From the NCBI RefSeq assembly GCF_001262505.1, contig NZ_KQ410736.1, positions 1 to 64,000 of the forward strand: a DNA stretch of 64,000 nucleotides. The letters are read 5' to 3'. Below, one piece after another: positions 33,980 to 41,737 of this stretch; positions within the stretch are counted from its first letter, which is position 1, and every line of letters starts with the position of its first letter. Both the position numbers and the translations under genes were made by a program. The notes below the pieces were generated by a model that had not been told where the DNA came from, did not search any database, and saw only the letters and a program-made list of their open reading frames with translations. The DNA comes from Shinella sp. SUS2. Lineage in GTDB: Bacteria; Pseudomonadota; Alphaproteobacteria; Rhizobiales; Rhizobiaceae.

Positions 33980-35476
33980 TCACTTCATCGTCGGCATGAC
34001 GAATTCGGCGCCGTCCTTGATGCCCGACGGCCAGCGGCTGGTGACCGTCTTCGTGCGGGTCCAGAACTTGATCGAGTCCGTGCCGTGCTGGTTGAGATCG
34101 CCGAAGGACGAGGACTTCCAGCCGCCGAAGGAGTGGTAGGCAAGCGGAACCGGGATCGGAACGTTGACGCCGACCATGCCGATGTTGATGCGGCTGGCGA
34201 AGTCGCGGGCCGCGTCGCCGTCACGGGTGTAGATCGCGACGCCGTTGCCATATTCGTGCTTCATCGGAAGGTCGAGGGCTTCCTCGTAGTTCTTGGCGCG
34301 AACGACGGACAGGACCGGGCCGAAGATTTCGGTCTTGTAGATTTCCATGTCCGGCGTGACGTTGTCGAACAGGCAGCCGCCGACGAAATAGCCGTCTTCA
34401 TAACCCTGGAGCTTGAAGCCGCGGCCGTCGACGACGAGGTTGGCGCCTTCTTCCACGCCCTTGTCGATGAGGCCGAGGATACGGGCCTGGGCTTCCTTGG
34501 TGACGACCGGGCCCATGTCGGCCTTGTCATCGGTGTAGGGGCCGATGCGCAGGCTCTCGATCATCGGCGTCAGCTTCTCGATCAGCCGGTTGGCGGTTTC
34601 CTCGCCGACGGGGACGGCAACCGAGATCGCCATGCAGCGCTCGCCGGCCGAACCGTAGCCGGCGCCCATCAGCGCGTTTGCGGCCTGGTCAAGGTCGGCA
34701 TCGGGCATGATGATCATGTGGTTCTTAGCGCCGCCGAAGCACTGGGCGCGCTTGCCGTTGGCGGCAGCCGTGCCATAGACGTAACGGGCGATCGGCGTGG
34801 AGCCGACGAAGGAGACGGCGGCGATATCCGGATGCGCCAGGATGCCGTCGACCGCACCCTTGTCGCCGTTGACGACGTTGAGGATGCCGGCCGGAAGGCC
34901 CGCCTCGATCATCAGTTCGGCAAGGCGGATCGGCAGCGACGGATCGCGCTCGGAGGGCTTCAGGATGAAGGCGTTGCCGCAGGCGATAGCGGGGGCGAAC
35001 ATCCACATCGGGATCATGCCCGGGAAGTTGAACGGCGTGATGCCGGCGCCGATGCCGACCGGCTGGCGGATCGAATACATGTCGATGTTCGGGCCGGCGC
35101 CTTCGGTGAATTCGCTCTTGGAGAGGTGCGGAATGCCGATGACGAATTCGCAGACTTCCAGGCCGCGGATGACGTCGCCCTTCGAATCCTCAACGGTCTT
35201 GCCGTGCTCGCGGGAGATCAGAACGGCAAGCTCGTCCATGTTCTGGTTCAGAAGCTCGACGAACTTCATGAAGACGCGGGCGCGGCGCTGCGGGTTGGTG
35301 GCGGCCCACTTCGGCTGCGCGGAAAGCGCGCTGTCGATCGCGGCCTGCAGGTCGGCGTCGTTGGCAAGTGCCACCGTCGCCTGGACTTCGCCCGTCGCCG
35401 GATTAAAGACGTTCGCGGTGCGGCCGCTGGTGCCGGCGACCTTCTTGCCGTGGATGAAATGGCCGATCTCGTACAT
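33980..35476 (-). CDS. mmsA: CoA-acylating methylmalonate-semialdehyde dehydrogenase
   Basis: A 498-residue aldehyde dehydrogenase of the MmsA/IolA family, which converts methylmalonate or malonate semialdehyde to propionyl-CoA or acetyl-CoA with CO2 release (valine, inositol and beta-alanine catabolism). It shows TPFNFPGMIPMWMFAPAIACGN, the NAD-site VSFVGSTPIARYVY, GAKNHMIIMPDADLD and catalytic Cys in GSAGERCMAISVAV. ATG at 35476 has GGAGGAG upstream. It is divergent from a LysR regulator. The omega-aminotransferase at 4.5 kb would generate malonate semialdehyde from beta-alanine, a plausible substrate. Confidence 0.95.
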   Translation of the reverse strand: MYEIGHFIHGKKVAGTSGRTANVFNPATGEVQATVALANDADLQAAIDSALSAQPKWAATNPQRRARVFMKFVELLNQNMDELAVLISREHGKTVEDSKGDVIRGLEVCEFVIGIPHLSKSEFTEGAGPNIDMYSIRQPVGIGAGITPFNFPGMIPMWMFAPAIACGNAFILKPSERDPSLPIRLAELMIEAGLPAGILNVVNGDKGAVDGILAHPDIAAVSFVGSTPIARYVYGTAAANGKRAQCFGGAKNHMIIMPDADLDQAANALMGAGYGSAGERCMAISVAVPVGEETANRLIEKLTPMIESLRIGPYTDDKADMGPVVTKEAQARILGLIDKGVEEGANLVVDGRGFKLQGYEDGYFVGGCLFDNVTPDMEIYKTEIFGPVLSVVRAKNYEEALDLPMKHEYGNGVAIYTRDGDAARDFASRINIGMVGVNVPIPVPLAYHSFGGWKSSSFGDLNQHGTDSIKFWTRTKTVTSRWPSGIKDGAEFVMPTMK

Positions 35477-35520
35477 GGGGAGCTCCTCCGTTGGTATGAA
35501 GAGATCATCGCACTTCAATT

Positions 35521-35559
35521 TGCACAACTCAATCACCTTGGATAAGGAACCGTTGTGCA
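35521..35559. promoter_or_regulatory. Inverted repeat in the mmsA/LysR divergent promoter
   Basis: Arms TGCACAAC (35521-35528) and GTTGTGCA (35552-35559) with a 23-base spacer, in the 105-base gap between mmsA and the LysR gene. The left arm is part of a T-N11-A LysR-type box. A likely operator for the LysR protein. Confidence 0.5.
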
Positions 35560-35581
35560 GAAATTAAAGTCGGAGGCAGAA

Positions 35582-36463
35582 ATGAACTGGGATGACGCCC
35601 GCATGTTCCTGGCGGTGGCCCGTACCGGGCAACTGCTTGCCGCTTCCCGCCGCCTCGGCGTCAACCACGCCACGCTCAGCCGCCGCGTCAGCGCGCTGGA
35701 GGAAGCGCTGAAGACGCGGCTCCTCATCCGCCGCACCAATGGCTGCGATCTCACCGCCGAAGGCGACGCTTTCTTTCGCGCGGCCGAGCGGATGGAGACG
35801 GAGATGCTCGCGGTGCAGGCGAGCATCGGTCGTATCGATACGGCCGTCGCCGGCACGGTGCGCGTCGGGGCGCCGGATGGTTTTGGCGTCTCCTTCCTCG
35901 CGCCGCGCCTCGGGCGGCTGACGGCGCGGCACCCGGAACTGAAGATCCAGCTCGTGCCGGTACCGCGCTCCTTCTCGCTCTCCCAGCGCGAGGCCGACAT
36001 CGCCATCACGCTGGAACGGCCGGAACAGGGACGCCTCGTCTCCTCCAAGCTGACGGACTATACGCTCGGCCTCTATGCCTCGCGCGCCTATCTCGCGGAA
36101 AACGGCACGCCGCAGGGCGTCGAGGACCTCAAAGCCCACCGGCGTGTCGGTTATGTGGAGGACCTGATCTTCACCGCCTCGCTCAATTTCACCGGCGAGA
36201 TCATGCGCAGCTGGGATGCCGGCTTCGAGATTTCCAGCGCGACCGGCCAGACGGAGGCGGTGCGTTCCGGCGCCGGCATCGGCATCCTGCACGACTATAT
36301 CGCCCGGCAGTATGACGAGCTCGTCCGCCTCCTGCCCGGCACCGCCATCCGCCGCGCCTACTGGACGACCTGGCACGAAAGTGCGCGGGACCTGACGCGC
36401 GTGCGCACCGTCGCCGAATTCGTGCAGGAACTCGTGCAGCAGGAGCACCACATCTTCTTGTAG
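35582..36463 (+). CDS. LysR-family transcriptional regulator
   Basis: A 293-residue LysR regulator with the HTH at residues 1-60 (MNWDDARMFLAVARTGQL, ASRRLGVNHATLSRRVSALE, RLLIRRTNGCDLTAEGD) and a periplasmic-binding-like effector domain (about 90-290). It belongs to the MNWDD(A/L) subgroup typical of small catabolic regulators. ATG at 35582 is picked from GGAGG seven bases upstream. It is divergent from mmsA, its likely target. Confidence 0.92.
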   Translation: MNWDDARMFLAVARTGQLLAASRRLGVNHATLSRRVSALEEALKTRLLIRRTNGCDLTAEGDAFFRAAERMETEMLAVQASIGRIDTAVAGTVRVGAPDGFGVSFLAPRLGRLTARHPELKIQLVPVPRSFSLSQREADIAITLERPEQGRLVSSKLTDYTLGLYASRAYLAENGTPQGVEDLKAHRRVGYVEDLIFTASLNFTGEIMRSWDAGFEISSATGQTEAVRSGAGIGILHDYIARQYDELVRLLPGTAIRRAYWTTWHESARDLTRVRTVAEFVQELVQQEHHIFL

Positions 36464-36466
36464 GCG

Positions 36467-37417
36467 TCAGTCGCCCGCGGTCAGTGCGGCGGTTTCGGGC
36501 ATCGGCACCAGTGCGCTTTTCGCCCGGGCCGTCTGCGCGCCTTCCAGCGTTTCCACCGGCTTTTCGGAGACGGCAACCTTCACCTTCTCCTGGCCGGCCT
36601 CGCCCGGGAGCGGCACACGCACGGCATTGCGGATGACGGCCGGCTCTTCGGCCCGCTTCTCCTCCACGAGCCGGCGTTTCGGCGTGTGGCGCGGCACCAC
36701 GCCGTCGTCGACAACCGTCACAGGCTCGGCGCGCACCGCGACGGGCTGGCTGCGCAGGACGCCGCTGCCGCCGGCATAGCGCAGCATGTCGAAGGTCTGG
36801 TCCGTCACGGGCTTCAGCCGCATTCCGGCCATCAGCGCGGCGATGCGCTCTTCCGGCATGGAGGGATGGCAGAAGCGCAGGCGTACCTGCGCGGAATAAT
36901 TGCCGTCTCCGAGACGGCCCATCGCCGTTTCGCTGAGCGGCGCCGTCCGTTTGGTGAACTGCCAGGCGTAGAGGCAGCTGCCGGAGGCGCCCAGCGGGCC
37001 CGTCGCATAACCATAGATGCCGTGCGTGTTCTGGCCGGCGGCGGCGTTGATCCTCATCGCGACATCAGGCAGGGCCTGCCGCATCTCGGCGAGGATCGCC
37101 CGTCGCGTCGGGGCGCGCAGGAAGGAGACACCCTCGGAGGGCGTGCCGACCCGCACCGTCAGCACGTTCTCGCCGGCAGAAGCCGTCGCGTTGGAATAGA
37201 CGATCGCCTGCTCGAAGAAATCGCCGCGTACCGTCTGGCGCACGCTTTCGATACGTCCGGAGATCGACGGCAGGTAGGCGGCGGCGAATTCCGGCGAGAC
37301 CTCCGTCGAGATCGGCGGCGCGTCCGGACGGATGGATCCGGTTTCGAGGAAGGGGTCGTGCACGGCGGTGCAGCCCGTGGCGAGGAGCGGAAGTGCAGCG
37401 AGAAACAGCCAGCGCAT
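36467..37417 (-). CDS. bcsN: Cellulose biosynthesis protein BcsN-like lipoprotein
   Basis: A 316-residue protein with a lipoprotein signal (MRWLFLAALPLLATGC, lipobox ATGC at residues 13-16). The central region (EQAIVYSNATASAGENVLTVRV, RAPTRRAILAEMRQALP) and the CLYAWQFTKR block match BcsN found in Rhizobiales cellulose operons; the C-terminal third (about 215-316) is low-complexity, Pro/Val-rich. Its role is unknown. The start at 37417 is set by the signal peptide. It is the last gene of the bcs operon, separated by 7 bases from the bcsK-like stop. Confidence 0.82.
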   Translation of the reverse strand: MRWLFLAALPLLATGCTAVHDPFLETGSIRPDAPPISTEVSPEFAAAYLPSISGRIESVRQTVRGDFFEQAIVYSNATASAGENVLTVRVGTPSEGVSFLRAPTRRAILAEMRQALPDVAMRINAAAGQNTHGIYGYATGPLGASGSCLYAWQFTKRTAPLSETAMGRLGDGNYSAQVRLRFCHPSMPEERIAALMAGMRLKPVTDQTFDMLRYAGGSGVLRSQPVAVRAEPVTVVDDGVVPRHTPKRRLVEEKRAEEPAVIRNAVRVPLPGEAGQEKVKVAVSEKPVETLEGAQTARAKSALVPMPETAALTAGD

Positions 37418-37424
37418 GAAGAAC

Positions 37425-39383
37425 CTATCGGATGGGAGCCGTGGAGACGGCAAGGCCGCGAGCGGCCGCCGGATCATAAAGATGCATGTTGAGCCGCGCG
37501 AAGACCGCCTGCGCCTGGCCACGATTGCCGAGATGGTAGTAGGCCCAGCCACGCAGCTGGCTGAGATCCGCCGGTTCGGCGACGAGGCTGGCCCGAGCGT
37601 TCAACGCATCGAGCACACGCTGGTACTGCTTGTGGTCGAAGGCCGAGCGGGCGCGCTGCCAGTAGATTTCCGCCCGGACCTCGCGGTCCCGCTTTTCCGC
37701 CAGCGGATAGAGGCCGATCATCGCCTCGGCATCGTCGGTCAGCCGGCCGCGCAACAGGGTCAGCGCCGCGCCATAGGCGGCGTCCGCCTGGGTGCGGCTG
37801 TTGCCGAGCGCCGCCTCAAAGGCGTTGCGGGCCTCCGCGAGCCGGTTCAGTTCGAGATGGCACCAGCCCTTGATCAGCATGGCATCGGCAGAGATCGTGC
37901 CGCGCGCCTCCAGCGCGGAAATCTCCTTGATGCAGGCGCTGAAGCGCTTCGCCTTGAATTGCGCGAGATAGCCGGTGCCGCCGCCAGTCGTAGTCGCGAC
38001 AGGCATCTCGACGGCGACGCTGCGCCGGCCCTTCGGCGGTGTCGCGACCTTTATCTCGGCCCAGATTTCCGGGTAGACTTCGCGGTATTCCGCCTCCAGC
38101 GCCGCATAGTCGTTCTTTGCAGCCAGACGCAGCAGGCTGAGGGCAAGGCCCTTGACGCGCACCGGCGCGCTTTCCCAGTCGAGTGACTTTTCAAACCAGG
38201 CCTTCGATGCCTCGTACTGCCGGGAATTGTAGGCATACCAGGCGAGGATTTCCGCATGGTCGGCATTCGACGTCGCGAGGATGGCGTTGCTGTAGGCGGT
38301 GACCGTCTTCACGTCCGCGTCCGGCTGGTCGGGCTTGGAAAAGCGCAGAGACAGCGCATTCATCAGGAATTCGGGATCGGCGGAGAGGTCGTCGACATAG
38401 TCTTCCGCGACGGCATAGGCCGCGTCCTGCTTGTTCTGCGCGGCAAGCGAGAGGTAGAGGCCCTTGGCGTTCTCCACGTCGCGACGCTTGGCGAGCGCCG
38501 CCTTGAACCAGCGTTCGGCATTTTCAGCCGACTTGAGTTTCAGGTCGTACCAGCCGAGCAACGAGAGGTCTTCGAGACGCTCGCCCTTTTCCGCCACCGC
38601 ACGCAGCCGGCCGACCTCGCCTTCGGCAATCGGCGTCTGGCGCTTTTCATCCGCGTTGAAGTCCGCGACGTCCTTGCGGGTGAGGTCGAGTTCCAACGGC
38701 TGCAAGCCGGCCTGCAGCAGCGGCGAGGTCGCCAGCACGTTCATCGCCTTACGCACGTCCTCAGCCGGGAAATCCCGCGTCGATTTTTGGAGGGTGGTGA
38801 GGATCTGCTGATCCGGCAGACGCCTGTCGCCCTCCCGGAAGAGCAGGCCACGATAGGCACCCGCCAGCGCATCCTTGGCGCCGGTCTGCGCATAGGCGTC
38901 GAGCAGCATCCAGACGAGATCGACTTCCGTCTCGCCTGCGGGGTCGATGGCCTTGCCAGCCTCGATGACGCCCATCCAGTCCTTGCGGGCGGTCGCAGCC
39001 ATCATCTCGACGCGCTGCTTGCGGCGGGCAAGCTTTCCGGAAAAATCCGCACTCGGCGCCCATTGCGGGTTTTCCGAACGGCGGCGGCCGATTTCGGCCT
39101 CGATGCCGTTAAAATCGTTCTTGTCGTAGAGCGTCCAGAGAGCGCTTTCATCGACCTGCCGGGCGGCGGGCGAATAGACGTCGGCAGGCACGACGAAATC
39201 CGGATATTTCAGCCGCAACCGGTTCGTCTCGGCCTCCAGCCGGTCCTGCTGCTTCTGCTCGGCATAATAATAGAGCGCGGCCAGCTCGACCTCGCCGGGG
39301 CCGGCCTTTGCATCGGCCGCCAGCGCCATCGATGACAGGGCCGGGGTGCCAAGCAGCAGGGTCGCAAGGAAAAGCGTTCTCAT
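37425..39383 (-). CDS. TPR-repeat periplasmic protein of the cellulose operon (BcsK-like)
   Basis: A 652-residue protein with a signal peptide (residues 1-23, MRTLFLATLLLGTPALSSMALA) followed by helical repeats typical of TPR/Sel1 proteins, for example YDLKLKSAENAERWFKAALAKR, ILAWYAYNSRQYEASKAWFEKSL and INRLAEARNAFEAALGNSR-like units. No beta-barrel and no catalytic domain is visible. In type III cellulose operons of Agrobacterium relatives a TPR protein, BcsK, takes the place of BcsC; I infer the same role, scaffolding in the periplasm. Its ATG overlaps the bcsB TGA by four bases. It stands where bcsZ would normally lie. Confidence 0.75.
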   Translation of the reverse strand: MRTLFLATLLLGTPALSSMALAADAKAGPGEVELAALYYYAEQKQQDRLEAETNRLRLKYPDFVVPADVYSPAARQVDESALWTLYDKNDFNGIEAEIGRRRSENPQWAPSADFSGKLARRKQRVEMMAATARKDWMGVIEAGKAIDPAGETEVDLVWMLLDAYAQTGAKDALAGAYRGLLFREGDRRLPDQQILTTLQKSTRDFPAEDVRKAMNVLATSPLLQAGLQPLELDLTRKDVADFNADEKRQTPIAEGEVGRLRAVAEKGERLEDLSLLGWYDLKLKSAENAERWFKAALAKRRDVENAKGLYLSLAAQNKQDAAYAVAEDYVDDLSADPEFLMNALSLRFSKPDQPDADVKTVTAYSNAILATSNADHAEILAWYAYNSRQYEASKAWFEKSLDWESAPVRVKGLALSLLRLAAKNDYAALEAEYREVYPEIWAEIKVATPPKGRRSVAVEMPVATTTGGGTGYLAQFKAKRFSACIKEISALEARGTISADAMLIKGWCHLELNRLAEARNAFEAALGNSRTQADAAYGAALTLLRGRLTDDAEAMIGLYPLAEKRDREVRAEIYWQRARSAFDHKQYQRVLDALNARASLVAEPADLSQLRGWAYYHLGNRGQAQAVFARLNMHLYDPAAARGLAVSTAPIR

Positions 39384-41737
39384 CGGTCGGACCTCACGCC
39401 CTTTTTCGGCACTGTCAGGCCGAGCCAGGCGGCGAAGGCACCGAGGCAGGCAAGCACGAGCAGCACATAGATCTGGAAATTGTCGGAGAACCACGCCGCC
39501 GCGACCCGGCGCAGGTTGCCGGGGCTGCGGTCCGACAGGTCGGCGATGTAACGATCCGCGGCCGGCAGGCTGACGAGCGAAAGGCTCGCCGTCTCGATCG
39601 CCGCAGTACCACCCTGAAGATCGCGCCAGACGGCGGGCTCGACGAGCCGGTTGACGCCCGCCTCCACATCCCGCGGCGCATCGGCCTTGATGACGGTCCA
39701 GGTGGCCAGCCCATCGGGCGAGCGCATCTGGGAAAGCGTCACCAGAGAGCCCTCGCCATGGGGCGCAAGCCGCGCCTCGTCCTCGCCTTCGTAGTTCAGC
39801 CAGCGGCCGAAACTGTTCGTCGCGGCGGCAAGCCAGAGCTGCGCCCGGGCGCCGAAGGAAAGCTCATCCTCCCCCGCCGCCGTGGAATCGTGGAAGGCCT
39901 GCAGGAGATCGGCGGTCTCGCTACCCGTCGCAGCGCCGCCGGATACCGAGGCGGTGACGACCGTGTCGGGTTTCAGGAGATCGGCGACCGACGCGCTGAT
40001 GTCGTCCGCAGTCGGGAAGGCCGCTTTGTCCGCCGGCCCGAGTTCGGCGAAATCGTTCTGCGAGGAGACGACCAGCGCATCCCGTCCGGAACCCTCGGCG
40101 GGCGTACCGATAGCGATCCGTGCGTTGAGCGGCGCGCGGGCGGAAAGGGCAAGCCGCGCGAGCATGGTCAACCCGGCGCCGACCGACTGGTGATCCGCCC
40201 GATCGACGACGAGATCGAAGGGCTTGCCGCCGCCATAGGGATAGGCCTTGCCGGCAAGCGCCGCGAGATCGGGAAGCCGGCCGACCCGGGCAAGCGAGGG
40301 GACCTCGATGGCCGTCGTATCGAGCAGGATGAAGCGCGGCTTGCCGTCGTCACGCTCTTCCGGTCGGCAGGCAGTATCCGCCGCGGTCGGCAATTCGGCC
40401 AGCAGCTCTACGCGGTTGACGCCCGGGCGGAAGGCACGCAGCGGCAGTTCGATGCGCTTGCCGTCGAACTGCTCGCCTTCGCGGTTGCGGAAGGGATAGC
40501 TCTTCACGACCTTGTCGTTGACGCGCACGAGGAGCTGGGCGGTCTGTTCGAGGCCCGGCGAAGTGGCGGCGGAAAGGCGCAGATCGAGCGTCGCATATTC
40601 CGCCGGATAGAAGTCTGCCGGCATCTCCACGGCGAAATCGGTGCGCGAGAGGCGGCCGGAGAAGACGCGGGTCTCGTAGCCCGCCTCCCGGAGCGTGCGG
40701 CGCTCGCCGGCATCGACCGAAAGCAGGCCCCGGCCCTTCTCGAAGATGCCGGATTTGAGCCCGTCTGCCATCGGTCCCTTCACGGCGGCAAGCACCGCTG
40801 CATTGACATCGCCGAGATTGGCCGCACGCAACACGACCGCCGCACGCCCGGACGTGGCGCCGGCCTGTACGGACAGTCCGCGCGGGGCAGCAGAAAGGCC
40901 GAGCCCGGCAAGCACTGTGCCGCCGCTGCGGTCCATCGCCATGACGAGGTCGATGCCGGGACCCGTGCCCGGCTTGTCCGCGATCGCTACGGTGATGTCG
41001 TCGCGATTCAGGAAAAGCACGAGGGCCTGCAGCACCGGCGCAACCTCGTTCAGCGCCTCGGCACCGGACGCGCCGGGAAGGACGACGCGGATTTCCGTGC
41101 GCTGCGCCGAATTGCGGCGAACGGCGAGCAGGCTGTCGAAATCAGTGAAGGGTGCGGCAACGCCGGTGGCAAAGCCGCTCAGCGCCGGATCGAGCTTCGT
41201 CCAAAGCTCGTAGGTCGCATCGAGCGAGCAATCCACACGGTGATGCTGGCGCGCGCGGACCTGCACGACATTACGGCCGGCCCGGAGGTATTCCGGAGCG
41301 ACGGCGATCCTTTGCGTCAGGGTGCCGTTCGGCGCGGCGATAGCGAAATTGCCGACATCCCGGCCGTTCACCTCGACATCCACCTTCGCCGTATCGGGAA
41401 GCACCGAGACGGCGTTGATATAGGCAAGGTTCAAAGCACCGCCGGCGGAAACCTGCGGGCCATCCAGCTGGAAGGTAAAGGTCGCGACATCGTCCTCGCC
41501 GGCGAGCGTGAAGGCGCCGGCCGATTGCTCGAAGGGCACGAGCGTGATGGCCGCGGCGTTCTCCGCCGTTTTGGCCTTCTCGACATTGACCGGCCCGGGC
41601 AGCAGACCACCGGCAAGCACCGTTCCCTCGAGGAGCGGCTTGACCGCATCGGCGACCAGGCCCTCTGCCCGGCCGGAGGCGGCCGAAGCGACGAGAAAAG
41701 CAAGGCCGAGTGTAGCAAGGAGAGATGTCTTAGCCAT
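39380..41737 (-). CDS. bcsB: Cellulose synthase regulatory subunit BcsB
   Basis: A 785-residue periplasmic, membrane-anchored subunit. It has a signal peptide (residues 1-24), beta-rich carbohydrate-binding-type domains (for example MARS-like TFTLAGEDDVATFTFQLDGPQVSAGGALNLAY and RVELPLRAFRPGVNRVEL) and a C-terminal transmembrane helix (ISWSDNFQIYVLLVLACLGAFAAWLGL). It anchors and guides the emerging cellulose chain with BcsA. ATG at 41737 overlaps the bcsA stop by eight bases. Confidence 0.93.
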   Translation of the reverse strand: MAKTSLLATLGLAFLVASAASGRAEGLVADAVKPLLEGTVLAGGLLPGPVNVEKAKTAENAAAITLVPFEQSAGAFTLAGEDDVATFTFQLDGPQVSAGGALNLAYINAVSVLPDTAKVDVEVNGRDVGNFAIAAPNGTLTQRIAVAPEYLRAGRNVVQVRARQHHRVDCSLDATYELWTKLDPALSGFATGVAAPFTDFDSLLAVRRNSAQRTEIRVVLPGASGAEALNEVAPVLQALVLFLNRDDITVAIADKPGTGPGIDLVMAMDRSGGTVLAGLGLSAAPRGLSVQAGATSGRAAVVLRAANLGDVNAAVLAAVKGPMADGLKSGIFEKGRGLLSVDAGERRTLREAGYETRVFSGRLSRTDFAVEMPADFYPAEYATLDLRLSAATSPGLEQTAQLLVRVNDKVVKSYPFRNREGEQFDGKRIELPLRAFRPGVNRVELLAELPTAADTACRPEERDDGKPRFILLDTTAIEVPSLARVGRLPDLAALAGKAYPYGGGKPFDLVVDRADHQSVGAGLTMLARLALSARAPLNARIAIGTPAEGSGRDALVVSSQNDFAELGPADKAAFPTADDISASVADLLKPDTVVTASVSGGAATGSETADLLQAFHDSTAAGEDELSFGARAQLWLAAATNSFGRWLNYEGEDEARLAPHGEGSLVTLSQMRSPDGLATWTVIKADAPRDVEAGVNRLVEPAVWRDLQGGTAAIETASLSLVSLPAADRYIADLSDRSPGNLRRVAAAWFSDNFQIYVLLVLACLGAFAAWLGLTVPKKGVRSDR

